A DNA stretch of 64,000 nucleotides from Dendrolimus kikuchii (lineage: Eukaryota; Arthropoda; Insecta; Lepidoptera; Lasiocampidae): contig CM034390.1 of assembly GCA_019925095.2 (NCBI GenBank), positions 3,273,501 to 3,337,500 on the forward strand, given 5' to 3'. Under the pieces are notes generated by a model that saw nothing but the letters and a program-made list of their open reading frames with translations, did not search any database and was not told the origin of the DNA. The position numbers and the translations under genes were made by a program. This document shows, piece by piece, positions 21,817 to 32,770 of this stretch (positions within the stretch are counted from its first letter, which is position 1; each line of letters starts with the position of its first letter).

Positions 21817-22087
21817 CCGTGCAGGAACGGAGGACGAATATAATTTTTTTTGCCAGGTGGGAGGGCATTTGCCCGACTGGATGGCCACCACCCCTGGTCT
21901 AAAGTATGTCGCCATGACAACCTCGAGTTGTGTTCCGGCATTAGTGACCAGGTTCCAGTCTCCCTTAAGAGAGCAGCAGCGCATTTGTAGCACCTTTGGT
22001 GTTGCAAATGTCTATAGGCGATGGTAACCGCTTTCCACCAAGTGGGCCGTCTGCCTGTCTGCTGATCTCCTGCAATAAAAAAAAAAA
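21817..22087 (+). mobile_element. SINE-A with internal deletion
   Basis: ATCCGTGCAGGAACGGA then a jump to TTGCCAGGTGGGAGGGC: about 40-60 bp around the GTCGTAAGAGGCGAC block are missing. It ends CTGCAATAAAAAAAAAAA. 22091-22190 holds a second rearranged piece of the same family. Confidence 0.75.
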
Positions 22088-22472
22088 TTCCAGTGACCAG
22101 GCGGCCCGGAGGCACAAAACAACTAACCAACCTTGGTCTAGACTCTAGAGTCTAGAGTATGCCGCCATAGCAACCTTGAGTTGTGTTCGTAGTCTCGCAT
22201 GAACTTGACTAATTTCATGTTTATATTAATATTCTGCCATCCAACAAACTTATTAATTAATATAAATGGCTGAATCGTATAAAATTCCCGCCTGATTCCT
22301 TTATTAGAGCCCGCAACGCGACATTGGCGAATTCACGCGACAATGTAAGTGATAATTCGGTATCTACTTATCGTTACAGACAATGTAATAAAAACGTAAG
22401 GCGTGTGTCGGATAGCGGGCGAGTAGCGGGTTCTGTGAAGACCGCGTATAATGAATATATCAATAGGTGTTT

Positions 22473-22528
22473 TTTTTTAGCCCGAGCGAACGAGATATGC
22501 CCGAGTCAATTACTGTTTGTTATATAAG
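22473..22528 (-). mobile_element. 56-bp poly(A) micro-insertion with 16-bp TSD
   Basis: A direct repeat ATATCAATAGGTGTTT occurs at 22457-22472 and 22529-22544. Between them lies a T run followed by AGCCCGAGCGAACGAG, i.e. a minus-strand fragment with an A tail. Its source is unknown. Confidence 0.6.
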
Positions 22529-22578
22529 ATATCAATAGGTGTTTAAACTGAACCAACCTCAACGATATTGTTTAGAAT

Positions 22579-22846
22579 GCATGATGAAAGAATGACTAAA
22601 CAGATATACAATGCAAAAGTGGGTGGATGCAGAAGTCGTGGAAGGCCACTACACACCTTCCATGATCAAATTGATCGTGTACTAGCGGAAGGTGATGTCA
22701 GGAGCCTTAAGAACAGACGAGTGTGCATGACAAGAGTTATGAATGTCAAAGAAGCAAGTGAGGTGTGTAAGAATGGGCCTAAATGGCGCTCTGTTGTTCG
22801 TGCCTACCCCGCAAGGAAACAGGCGTGAAGTTATGTATGTATGTTC
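22579..22846 (+). mobile_element. (ATGT)n-tailed LINE, 268-bp fragment
   Basis: It starts in MHDERMTKQIYNAKVGG and ends …ARKQA plus a short tail. TTTAGAAT at 22571-22578 and 22847-22854 is the likely duplication. Confidence 0.8.
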
Positions 22847-23785
22847 TTTAGAATCGTTGTGTTTTGACACTCGACGACACGAAAAAGCGACACTAAAAGG
22901 AGATAAACACATAAATCTATAGGACTGAGCCTACGAGAGAATGAGATAGAATGCATTATACTTAATCATTTAAACACTATCGGCCTTACTTATAATAATC
23001 TCGTTAAGAAACGATTAGGCATCTCTTAAGTAAGAGAATCACAATCAGACCCTAATCAATTAATATCTTTTTTTTCACTTATAGACGTGTATTTACCTAA
23101 GAGAAGCACAGATAAACGAAATTTGAATGATTAACGTAGGTGGGACCCAAAATAGTCGACTAAAGAGAAGTTTATGGGTAAGATTTTCACTAATCAGTTG
23201 CTGAGTAGTTTCTTAAAATTTAACAAACGATTATAAGTAAGGCCGTATGCGCATACAGATGGAGTTGGAAACGTTTTGAAGGTTTTCGTTAATACTTCTA
23301 ATTTCGTGTTTTAAAACTTAAACATATCATAAAGATATACATACATACATAACTTCACGCCTGTTCCCTTGCGGGGTAGGCACGAACAACAGAGCGCCAT
23401 TTAGGCCCATTCTTACACAACTCACTTGCTTCTTTGACATTCATAACTCTTGTCATGCACGCTCGTCTGTTCTTAAGGCTCCTGACATCACCCTCCGCTA
23501 GTACACGATCAATTTGATCATGGAAGGTGTGTCGTGGCCCTCCACGACTTCTGCATCCATCCACTTTTGCATTGTATATCTGTTTAGTCATTCTTTCATC
23601 ATGCATTCTTTTCACATGCCCGAACCACCGGAGCATTCCTTTCCTTACCTTCACCCCGACACTTATAAAGATATAATATATGAAATGTGACGTAACAGAA
23701 TTTAGAATCCCTGCCACCCTTTGGTCACATTTTGTTTTACTTCTATTGCGTGTGAACTGCACACACACACACACACACATTTTTT
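22847..23785 (-). repeat. Interspersed repeat X, split by a LINE
   Basis: GCGACACTAAAAGGAGATAA, ATCTATAGGACTGAGCC and, at the far end, AGAATCCCTGCCACCC and GTGTGAACTGCACAC match, in reverse complement, the sequence at 56700-57080. It ends in a (CA)n run at 23761-23780. No ORF or terminal structure identifies the class. Confidence 0.5.
23340..23664 (-). mobile_element. (ATGT)n-tailed LINE, 325-bp fragment
   Basis: It encodes VGVKVRKGMLRWFGHVKRMH onward on the minus strand. The duplication ATAAAGATATA is at 23329-23339 and 23665-23675. Confidence 0.87.
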
Positions 23786-23935
23786 ACTACTAGTACTGAC
23801 TTCAGGTTAGTACCTGTAATATAATCTATGTTTAAATTATTATTAATTCTAGCATGCTAAATTACTTCTCTCTTTTCTTTCACCATATTCCAATTATTTG
23901 GGGCCGGCACAATATACTTTCTCCTTCCACACTCT

Positions 23936-24357
23936 TAATTATTATAGAGTTTATTAGAACTATACAAACACGTATAACACAGGTACAAATATAACTGAAC
24001 ACAACCAGTCCAAACGTAATGCATGATTCAATAACACGCGCAAAGTCCGTCACTAAATAGATTACCGAATGTACACAAGTCTTGCTTCGTTCGTGGTTAT
24101 CGCTTGACTGCCTCGTCTATCAACCGAGGCATTGCTTTATACTGCACAGATGCAATATGTCTGCCCGGCCGCGTGGACCTAATTTCCTAGAATCACACCT
24201 GGCTAATGACTGCCATAAAAGATTACAATACACAATGTGCTGTTTTCTAATCGAAAATTTAAACACAAAGTAAACAAAAGAAATCCAAACCCCGAAAGGT
24301 ATTAAAGTGTGTTTCTACAGGTATGCAAGTGTGAATTTGTCTTAGTCGGTCGTAACA
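23936..24357 (+). mobile_element. LTR-like element, 5'-truncated
   Basis: It begins at ATTATAGAGTTTATTAGAAC, lacking the first ~40 bp of the family, and ends GGTCGTAACA. The AATAAA-like region is changed to GGTATTAAAG here. Confidence 0.6.
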
Positions 24358-24652
24358 ATATGTTTATTACAAGGGGTTTAAATTGTTGAATGTGGTGTTA
24401 GTAACTATTTTCTCATATTTGAAATATTTATTTATGGGTGACACACATGTTACTTCTAGTATATTTTAAGACATAGTAGTAGGTTTGCTTTACTCTGATG
24501 TAAATAAGTTTAACTCACAAGTATGTTTAATACCATTCGGTAACGTGTTTATTATTTGCGTTATTGCTTATTAAAAAATATACTACTTTTGTTAAATTTG
24601 ATCAATAGCTGAGTCAAAAACTATGAATAATTCTAATGTATAGCAATAAATT

Positions 24653-24871
24653 AGGTAGAAGGCATTTGCCCGACTACCACCCCTGGTCTAAAGTATGTCG
24701 CCATAACAACCTTGAGTTGTGTTCCGGCATTAGTGACCAGGTTCCAGTCTCCCTTAAGAGAGCAGCAGCGCATTTGTAGCACCTTAGGTGTTGCAAATGT
24801 CCATAGGCGATGGTAACCGCTTTTCATCAAGTGGGCCGTCTGCCTGTCTGCTGATGTCCTGCAATAAAAAA
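24653..24871 (+). mobile_element. SINE-A, 5'-truncated copy
   Basis: It starts at AGGTAGAAGGCATTTGCCCG and ends CTGCAATAAAAAAAG. Confidence 0.78.
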
Positions 24872-24889
24872 AGTACCTATTTAATCGAA

Positions 24890-25130
24890 TCAACTCCGAA
24901 ATAGAAAAACTCCTGGTCGATATTGGGCTCGGAATTGGGGAGATAAATTCTCCGGGCCGACCGGTTGGTCGTCCTAAATATCGCTATAAAAGTAGAGTGG
25001 AAGCTGTCCTGACCGAACCAAGCCTACAACTAGCAAGACACTGTGCAGGGCTCTCGTATCGGAGGCCAAGACTCACTTCGGTTTGATCCGCTGAGCCAAC
25101 GAAGTTAGTTTTGGTTGGTTATCTCTAATT
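24890..25130 (+). mobile_element. Probable LINE 3' end remnant
   Basis: A GC-richer block (AACCAAGCCTACAACTAGC, GAGGCCAAGACTCACTTCGG) followed by an A-rich end looks like a retroelement 3' end. The family is not identified and coding is lost. Confidence 0.35.
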
Positions 25131-25180
25131 AATTGAAAAAAATTAAATAAATGCAAAGTGTACTTGACAGCAGGATGTAT

Positions 25181-25605
25181 TGTTACGAATTTGTGGTATG
25201 TGAATTAAAATTCCATTGGAATTATCACAACGTTTATTAGAAGTATACAAGTATAACCAAATACAACAAGTCCAAACCGTGAAGCAGAAAATTATAATCA
25301 CACAAATCGCGCAAAGTTTGTCATTATAAGATACTTGCTCGGAAAGTACACTAGGTAACGCTTCGATCGCGGTTGAAATACAACCGACCCAATCCCCGAC
25401 TGACCGCCCTTGTATTTTGTAAATAGTCGATAAAATTCTTAACTTCTCAGCTTAATGGCGTCTAAGAATGCGCAATAAATACAAACAACAGAAAGAAGGA
25501 TTTATGACGTCTTACTACAACACAATACAAAGGGATTAGCGCGGACAATAGATCGCTCAAATTTGAAGAGGTAATAAAACACCTGTAAAGGACCGGTTCG
25601 CAACA
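25181..25605 (+). mobile_element. LTR-like element, divergent copy
   Basis: Starts TGTTACGAATTTGTGG, ends GGTTCGCAACA. Flanks are GTAT and ATAT (3 of 4 match). Interior shares TTTATTAGAAGTATACAAG and AGGTAATAAAACACC with the family. Confidence 0.6.
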
Positions 25606-26020
25606 ATATAAAATGTTGTATAGAGTACCGTTTGAGACTGAACCGAAAGGTACATAAAGAATATCCTTTGGGACTACGTAATAAAACAGTAGATATATAG
25701 CTGTTTCTATTCTTAGGGAATATCCTTTGAAACCATAGCATCATAAAAGTACAAAAGGTTTCTATGGCCCCAGCCCAAAAGGGATGAATTATCTGCGTGG
25801 GTGGATTTAATAAGGCTGCGTAAGTGGCGGGATAATCTCGCAGTATGGCACAGGCCTCGTTTTCACGCCAAACGGTCAAATGTTAAATTTCAATAAATAG
25901 AACATTTGTAGTATAAGAGGTTCAATATTGCGACAGGATATTGCTTTCTTGTTTTCTGAACTGTGTAAATACGTTCGAATTTTATTTTTCCTTTTAGCTC
26001 AGTAAATAATTTATCCATAA
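25606..26020. other. Unassigned; 125-codon minus ORF not recognised
   Basis: A minus-strand ORF runs 25502-25879 but half of it lies in the LTR-like element and no domain is recognised, so I treat it as chance. Confidence 0.4.
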
Positions 26021-26360
26021 TTTATCTATGAGATTCGGTTCAACGTTTTTCAATAATTCTTTCACGGTTAAGGTTGTCCAACTTTGGAATACATTGCCTG
26101 TTATTGCCAGACAAGCAAACTGTCTATTAACATTTAAGAACATGGTCAGAAAATACTATCTGCAATACATACATAACTTCACGCCAGTTCCCTTGCGGGG
26201 TATGCACGAACAACAGAGCGCCATTTAGGCTTATTCTTACACACCTCACTTGCTTCTTTCACATTCATAACTCTTGTCATGCACGCTCGTCTGTTCTTAA
26301 GACTATCTGCAATATAATGTGACAAGTCATATTATGAATATTATGTACTATATTGCATAT
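26021..26360 (+). pseudogene. LINE RT C-terminal remnant, split by a LINE
   Basis: Encodes RFGSTFFNNSFTVKVVQLW and NTLPVIARQANCLLTFKN, the C-terminal signature also seen at 9300-9400 and 34640. The (ATGT)n-tailed copy at 26168-26301 interrupts it. Confidence 0.6.
26168..26301 (-). mobile_element. (ATGT)n-tailed LINE, 134-bp fragment
   Basis: Perfect 13-bp duplication ACTATCTGCAATA at 26155-26167 and 26302-26314. Only one CATA unit or two remain of the tail. Confidence 0.87.
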
Positions 26361-26932
26361 CTAATATATAAAATTCTCGTGTCACAGTTTTCGTTGCCAT
26401 ACTCCTCCGAAACGGCTTGACCGATTTTGATGAATTTTTTTGTGCTTATCCGGTATCTATGAGAATCGGCCAACATCTATTTTTCATCCCCCTAAATGTT
26501 AGGGGTAGTCCACCCCTAAATTTTTATTTTTATTTTTTAGACAAAATTTTTAATTTCTTTTTTTTTATGATACAACATACAAAAATACATACAACCCTAA
26601 ATTTGCACCCCTCTACGATCAACCCCTATTTTTCATTTGTTAATTATAAACTTTAATTTTTTGGCAAGGTTTTTAATCTTATTTTGTTATGACTTAGAAT
26701 TAAAAAAAATATATTACTCTTTTAGATTCACAATTAGAACCGGTAGGTGGCGCTGAGATCGGGTTCTGGAATCCTCCTAATCACCGGGAGCGATTTTGGT
26801 GATTTTGTTTTTGTGTGTTTGAGTGGGTACCGGGATGGTTGAGATTCGCAATTAGAACCGGTACGTGGCGCTGGGATCGGGTTCTACAATTTTATTTTTT
26901 AAAGGCAGGACAACGTCTGCCGGGGCCGCTAG
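26360..26932 (+). mobile_element. Nonautonomous Helitron, second family, 573 bp
   Basis: Starts A|TCTAATATATAAAATTCTCG and ends hairpin GGCAGGACAACGTCTGCC, GGGGCCGCTAG|T. An internal segment AGAACCGGTA(G/C)GTGGCGCTG occurs twice. The minus-strand relative is at 27940-28631. No Rep/helicase. Confidence 0.85.
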
Positions 26933-26979
26933 TAATTATATATTTATTATGTTTATATAGTTGCATTTTATTATTAAAT

Positions 26980-27291
26980 CTAGTGGTCGCCCATGCTCGA
27001 AATTCGGCCATAAGGTTATACTTCTATAATCACAGATTTCGCCAAGGCTACACTGTTAATTTGACTTTAACAATGAACAAAAGAGTATACTTATGTATGC
27101 GTGTGCGTGTCAAATACACGGTAGTGTGTGTAATGCTTTTATTGATTTATGTTTTTTTATGCATAATTTAAAAAATATATTAGCATTCGTCGCTTCTTCT
27201 GTATAGACTATAAGTGTGGGAAATTTCATACTACTCCGTTCGCGCAATTTTCGTAAAAAGGGGCACAAAGTTTTTGCTTTACGTATTAATA
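26980..27291 (-). mobile_element. Nonautonomous Helitron, first family
   Basis: A|CTAGTGGTCGCCCATG at the left and TTTACGTATTAATATT at the right. It is the same element as at 1279 and 38394. The final GA|T end is not visible because an LTR-like element abuts it. Confidence 0.78.
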
Positions 27292-27293
27292 TT

Positions 27294-27814
27294 ATTATGA
27301 GTTAGCGGGTCTCGAATTAAAATGCCGTTAGAATTATTATACAGTTTATTAGAACTATACAAACACGTATAACACAGGTATAAATATAACGGAACACAAC
27401 AAATCCAAACGTAATGCAGAAGGTCGTAATTCAATAAAACGAGCAAAGTCCGTCAGTGTTAGATTCCCGTATGTACACACGTCACGCCCGTATCGTAGTT
27501 GTAGCTCAACTGACCCCTCTCTCAATCAGGCTGTCATTTTATACTTCACAAATGCAAATGCAACGTCGACACAATTTCCTAGAATTAGCTTGTAATTGTA
27601 ATCCGCAACACCTGTCTAAAGGCTGCTCTTGAGCGAGTACAATAGGACAATAGGCGGTTCTCCACAATAACTAGAAACGTATGCCAATAAATAAGTAAAA
27701 AAAAGAAGACGATCATAACAGGATTACAATTAGTTCAAATGCCGATAGGTAATAAAATGTGCTTTTACAGATCTGTACGTGGAATATATCTTTGTCGGGG
27801 CCTAAGTTGTAACA
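27294..27814 (+). mobile_element. LTR-like element (probable solo LTR)
   Basis: Begins near TATTATGAGTTAGCGGG and ends AAGTTGTAACA. Internal blocks (TTTATTAGAACTATACAAAC, TAACACAGGTATAAATAT, GGTAATAAAATGTG) are in family order. Confidence 0.62.
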
Positions 27815-27939
27815 ATAATTATAGACTATCCTATTCCGGACGAAGACAATTCCAGAAACCCAAAAATCATAAAAATTGGTTCAGCCGTTCTTGAATTATA
27901 AATGGTGTAACTAACACGACTATGTTTTATATATATAGA

Positions 27940-28631
27940 CTAGCGCCCCCGGCAGACGTTGTCCTGCCTTTAAAAAATAAAATTCTAGAACTCGATCCCA
28001 GAGCCACCTACCGGTTCTAATTGCGAATCTAAACCATCCGGGTACCCATTCAAACACACAAAAACAAAATCACCAAAATCGCTCCAGGTGATTAGGAGGA
28101 TTTCAGAACCCGATCTCAGCGCCACCTACCGGTTCTAATTGTGAATCTAAACCATCCGGGAACCCACTCATCCCTACTCCGTGATGTTTGCTGGATGAGA
28201 GGTGACAACGGTAGACATCTAGCGGGGATGACTGATCGATTGATAGTTAAAAAAAAAACGCGATGGGAAAATAGGGGTTCATAGTAGAGAGGTGGAAAAT
28301 TAAGAGTAATATAATTTTTTTTATTCAAGTCATGACAAAATAAGATTAAAAATCTTGCCAAAAAAATTAAAGTTTATAATTAACAAATAAAAAATAGGGG
28401 TTGATCGTAGAGGGGTGAAAATTTAGTGTTATATGTATTTTTTAATGCTGTATCCTAAAAAAATCTAAAAAAAAATTGGGGTGGACTACTCTTAACCTTT
28501 AGGGGGATGAAAAATAGATGTCCGATTCTCAGACCTACCCAATATGCACACAAAATTTCATGAGAATCGGTCAAGCCGTTTCGGAGGAGTATGGGAGCGA
28601 ACATTGTGACACGAGAATTTTATATATAAGA
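27940..28631 (-). mobile_element. Nonautonomous Helitron, second family, 692 bp
   Basis: A|CTAGCGCCCCCGGCAGACG at the left, ATTTTATATATAAGA|T at the right, so TC…CTAG on the minus strand. It contains the paired CACCTACCGGTTCTAATTG blocks. Confidence 0.85.
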
Positions 28632-29195
28632 TTTTACTTTGCCCCAAATAATGATTAGGCGTTTTGTGTACACTTTTTATTGCTTTTTCTTGCCCTCACT
28701 AATGTTATTTTGATTACAGTTTGTTACCAAATCTAAGATTAATTTATTTCACTTGTAGTAAAGTTTACGATATTTTTGTTCACCAAGTTAGGTAAATATG
28801 TAAAGAATGTAGGTCGAACCGTCGTCCCACCAGTCACGGTTACTTGGTGGCGCGGCGGCAGCGCAGTGACGGTGTCATGCAGACACGCAGAGCGCTTCCT
28901 ATTGTAGAAGTGTGCTATGCATCCAGATCCCTTCATACATTCATTCAACCAACTATTTCATTATTCATATCTTTAAGTGAATTAAAAGGTATAAACTTTT
29001 AATTTATTTCAACAATGATAAATCAAATCCATTTCTTCGAAGATATTTTTGTCGCTTGTCGACAAGATCTTCGTATCATTTTATCGCTGACCTACTTTTT
29101 TATTTGGCGGATTATATTTTTTTAAATCATGACCAGAGTAAATTGTATTGGATTATTTTTTAAATAAATTAAATTGTTATGTTCCATTTTTTTTA
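28632..29195. other. Unassigned
   Basis: 28800-28925 is GC-richer (GGTGGCGCGGCGGCAGC) but has no recognisable motif. The rest is AT-rich. Confidence 0.35.
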
Positions 29196-29457
29196 TGTTT
29201 AAGGCTTGGCAACTAGGCCTTTAAGCCAGGCGCCGTTGTATTGTAGGCTACAATCGACGTCATTCAACGGAGTTCTTGTGAAAACTCGAAAGGCCACATT
29301 TGGCTATATAGTTCACATTTCTCGCAAAAACACATAATTACTACTCAAAAACTATCAATATCCTACAACTATTGTTCATTTGAGAGTAATTTTACATATT
29401 TTTAGAAAATAAAACTGCACGGCACAACCTCTCCTATCAGTTCCCGCCAAAAACTCC
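29196..29457 (-). mobile_element. SINE-like repeat S with TSD
   Basis: The direct repeat GTTATGTTCCATTTTT surrounds a body with GGCTTGGCAACTAGGCC, AAGGCCACATTTGGCTAT and GTTCCCGCCAAAAACTCC. The T run on the left suggests a minus-strand insertion with poly(A). Two more copies lie head-to-tail at 63165-63770. Confidence 0.6.
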
Positions 29458-30015
29458 GTTATGTTCCATTTTTACAAAGACATACAGATTACACCTAGGC
29501 TACGTTACACAAGAGGATTACAACGACCACGTTCACGACGGCGATTTTTACCGTTCCACTTATTTGCCGGCGTCACAATCACAAACTCTAGTGGAACGGA
29601 TTATGGAGCGTTGATGTCATAAACAACGAAATATACAAATGTCATTGGTCGATTTGAAAATCGAACCTTTTTCAATGTCAATCGATAGAGAAAATTAATG
29701 CTCTATGGTCAACGCCCACTTCGATCCACCTCTTGACAAGGGTCGTTGTGAGCGCTGTGTGATCGAAAATAATGACGTCATTAGTGACGTTTTCGCCACG
29801 ACCATAACGATCGTGGTCGCCATGTGGAACGGCAGACTGAGCATTTTGGGCGTTGTGAGATACTAAAGGAACGCGCCCATCATATGTGTAATATGTTAGT
29901 AATACATCCCTGCGCCCGGGTGCCACGTACCCCTTGCACCCCAGGATAAAGATGGCCCTGCACGTCTTTATACCCTCTACCGGAATTTATTTAGCGAGGT
30001 ATTTTTTTTAGCTGT
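29458..30015. other. Unassigned, partly GC-rich
   Basis: 29680-29950 has an 82-codon minus ORF and blocks such as CACGACCATAACGATCGTGG and ATAATGACGTCATTAG, but no known domain or terminal repeat was identified. Confidence 0.35.
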
Positions 30016-30019
30016 ATAT

Positions 30020-30340
30020 TATCTGTTTTCTTCTTCTTCTTCAGCCACTCTCAGTCCACTGCTGGACGTAGGCCTCGTCAAGTACGCGCCACATATCCCG
30101 GTCTCCCGTCTTCTTCATCCAGTCCCTGCCGGCGATCTTGCGCAGGTTGTCAGACCACCGGGCTGGCGGGCGTCCTACGCTACGTTTGCCGAGACGTGGT
30201 CTCCAATCCAGGACTCGTTTGCTCCATCGGCCGTCGGTCCTGCGACAGACGTGACCGGCCCACTGCCACTTCAACTTGCTAATTTTGCGAGTTACCTTCG
30301 TTCTCTTACGGATGTCCTCATTTCTGATTTTATCCATAAG
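30020..30340 (-). pseudogene. RTE-type LINE, ORF2 C-terminal fragment
   Basis: The minus strand has a 98-codon open stretch encoding KLKWQWAGHVCRRTDGRWSK, VGRPPARWSDNLRKIAGRDW and EAYVQQWTESG, the conserved C-terminal region of insect RTE LINEs, followed by a (GAA)n tail (TTCTTCTTCTTCTTC on the plus strand). It is 5'-truncated, so no reverse transcriptase domain remains. Confidence 0.85.
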
Positions 30341-30431
30341 ATAAACTGTTTTCTTAAAATGTGATAATGCTAGTTTTAGGTTATTGTACTATTGTTAATG
30401 AATTGTATTACTGATCAGATTAGAGGGTAGT

Positions 30432-31515
30432 TTGTATCGATCGCAAGCGCTTGAGTTCCAAGGAACTCCCCTAACCACCGCTAAGAGTATTGGGATCCTC
30501 GGTGTTGACATCGCGAATGATGTACAGTTCAGGGGCCATCTTGAAGGCAAATCAAAACTTGTCTCCAAGAAGCTGGGAATGCTAAACCGGTCCAAGCAGT
30601 ACTTCACATCGCAGCAACGCCTTGTGCTTTATAAAGCCCAAGTAAAGTCGTATATGGAGTACTGCTCACACCTTAGGGCTGGAGCACCTACCAACCAACT
30701 AAATCCCCTGGACTGTATTCAACGCGGAGCCGTTCGCGTTGTTGATGATCCCATACTCACAGATGGTCCAGATACGTTTGTCCTTAGAAGACACTTCGCT
30801 TCTCTCTGCGTATTCTACCGACTGTATAACGGGGAGTGCTCCGAAGAACTGTTTAGAATGGCGCCTTCGTCCACTTCCTTTTTTCTTTTATTTTTATTGC
30901 AGGAGTACAGCAGACAGGCAGACGGCCCACTTGATGGAAAGCGGTTACCATCGCCTATAGACATCTGCAATAACAAAGGTGCTACAAATGCGCTGCTGCT
31001 ATCTTAAGGGAGACTGGAACCTGGTCACTAATGCCGGAACACAACTCAAGGTTGTTATTGCGACATATTTTAGACCAGGGGTGGTAGCCATCCAGTCGGG
31101 CAAATACCCTACCACCTGGCTGTGGGTTGTTTTGTCGCCTCTTACGACAGGCCGCCTGGCCGCAGGAAATTGTATTCTTTCTCCGTTCCTGCACGGATAA
31201 ACCATCTACCATCGTACCGCTCGCCATCGGTTGGGAGTTCACCCCCACTTCCTTGAGCCACTTCGCTCATGTACGCAACGTTTCTGTAGAACGTTTCTCT
31301 TGCGTACCGTGGAGATTTGAAATAAGCTCCCAGCCGAGGCTTTCCCACAGCGCTATGATAGGGAGTTTTTCAAAAAGCGTGTTATAAAACTTCTTCGAGG
31401 CCAGCAGCGCGTTGGTGACATCTTTGGTGTTGCAAATGTCCATAGGCGACGGTAACCGCTTTCCATCAGGTGGGCCGTCAGCCTGTTTGCTGTACCCCAG
31501 CTATAAAATAAAACG
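30432..31515 (+). pseudogene. Jockey/CR1-like LINE, RT C-terminus, split by SINE-A
   Basis: 30432-30880 encodes the end of the RT and connecting region: GTPLTTAKSIGILGVDI, VQFRGHLEGKSKL, LYKAQVKSYMEYCSHL, GAPTNQLNPLDCIQRGAVR, LCVFYRLYNGECSEELF. It then runs into SINE-A (30878-31240). After it, coding sense resumes with a frame change: LPAEAFPQRYDREFF, GQQRVGDIFGVANVHRR, then the 3'UTR and AGCTATAAAATAAAA. A direct repeat (C)CACTTCCTT at about 30867 and 31245 marks the SINE target duplication. It is 5'-truncated and dead. Confidence 0.8.
30878..31240 (-). mobile_element. SINE-A, with 5' extension
   Basis: The canonical family covers to about 31197. The target duplication places the 5' end about 40 bp further right, so this copy carries extra sequence (ACCATCTACCATCGTACCGC…) not seen in other copies. 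Confidence 0.75.
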
Positions 31516-31559
31516 ATTACACCATTACTCGACTCGTCGCGACGAGACAGTTTGACTCC

Positions 31560-31949
31560 GACTTTGGTCAGATGCACAGCAGTGCTTTAAGGTGACTAAT
31601 TGTTTTGCGAGAATTATAATCTATAATTAAAAGTACTTGAGTATTTGATCGGCATTATAGTAGCAGAAGTATTGTCAGAATAAATACGGTTTATAAACGA
31701 GTGTCCTTTTTACTCTCTAATAATAGCTTTGCTAACTTATTTTCGGGTATTACTAGTGTAGGCGATTTTTACAATAAAATGTCGCGACATTTGAAATCTG
31801 CGAATGTGGGAGTCTTTGATTGATTGAATGTTGTTACTTTGCTCTTTGACATTTCAGGAGTGTAGAAAGTCAATCTTAGAGTAGCAGATCGATTGCTTTC
31901 CCACTCAGAAAACTTAAGAGACGATTAACTTAGGAACAATTACAATAAC
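31560..31949. other. Unassigned AT-rich stretch
   Basis: No coding or repeat signal recognised. Confidence 0.4.
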
Positions 31950-32066
31950 AATAGTGGTCGCCCGTGGTCGAAAATCGACCATAATAATTGATGTCAAAGA
32001 CTATACTTCTATAATCGCAGACTTCGCCAAGGCTACACTCTTAATTTGACTTGAACAATAAACAAA

Positions 32067-32163
<97 letters not shown>

Positions 32164-32250
32164 TGTGTGTGTCAAATACGTGGTAGGTAATGTTTTTTTT
32201 AATTGATTTAATGTATTTTTTATGCAAAATTTAAATATCATAAAATATCT
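31950..32250 (-). mobile_element. Nonautonomous Helitron, first family, with expanded (AT)n
   Basis: GTGGTCGCCCGTGGTCGAAAA and CTTCGCCAAGGCTACACT mark the 3' half. The internal short AT/GT tract of other copies has grown here into about 92 bp of (AT)n (32069-32160). The 5' end is missing. Confidence 0.75.
32069..32160. repeat. (AT)46 microsatellite
   Basis: Uninterrupted AT dinucleotides inside the Helitron. The YIYIYI-type ORFs across it are artefacts. Confidence 0.95.
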
Positions 32251-32260
32251 AGTAATTTGG

Positions 32261-32587
32261 GTTTTTTTTTATTTTTTTTTTTATTGCAGGAGTTCAGCAG
32301 ACAGGCAGACGGCCCACTAGATGGAAAGCGGTTACCATCGCCTATGGACATTTGCAACAACAAAGGTGCTACAAATGCGCTGCTGCTCTCTTAAAGGAGA
32401 CTGGAACCTGGTCACTAATGCCGGAACACAACACAAGGTTGTTATGGCGGCATACTCTAGACCAGGGGTGGTCGCCATCCAGTCGAGCAAATACTCTACC
32501 ACCTGGCTGTGGGTTGTTTAGTCGCCTCTTACGACAGGCCGCCGGGCCGCAAGAAATTGTATTCTTTCTCCGTTCCTGCACGGATAA
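32261..32587 (-). mobile_element. SINE-A, full-length copy
   Basis: Long poly(T), TTGCAGGAGTTCAGCAGAC at the left; CGTTCCTGCACGGATAAA at the right. Confidence 0.8.
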
Positions 32588-32770
32588 AATTGGGGTTGGG
32601 ATTATTTTATTTATGCTATTTGTCTAATTTAGACACAGTCTCATGAAGTGTTAGGTATTTGTTGCTAAATGAATTTTGTCTAGAATGGCATAAATTTTAA
32701 TTTTTTTTTTATTTATAATTTCATTTCACGAAAACATGTCCCATAGTCCTAATACATATTACATTATTCA

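Noticed and set aside
32033..32241. ORFs rich in YIYIYI
   Set aside because: Pure translation of an (AT)n microsatellite.
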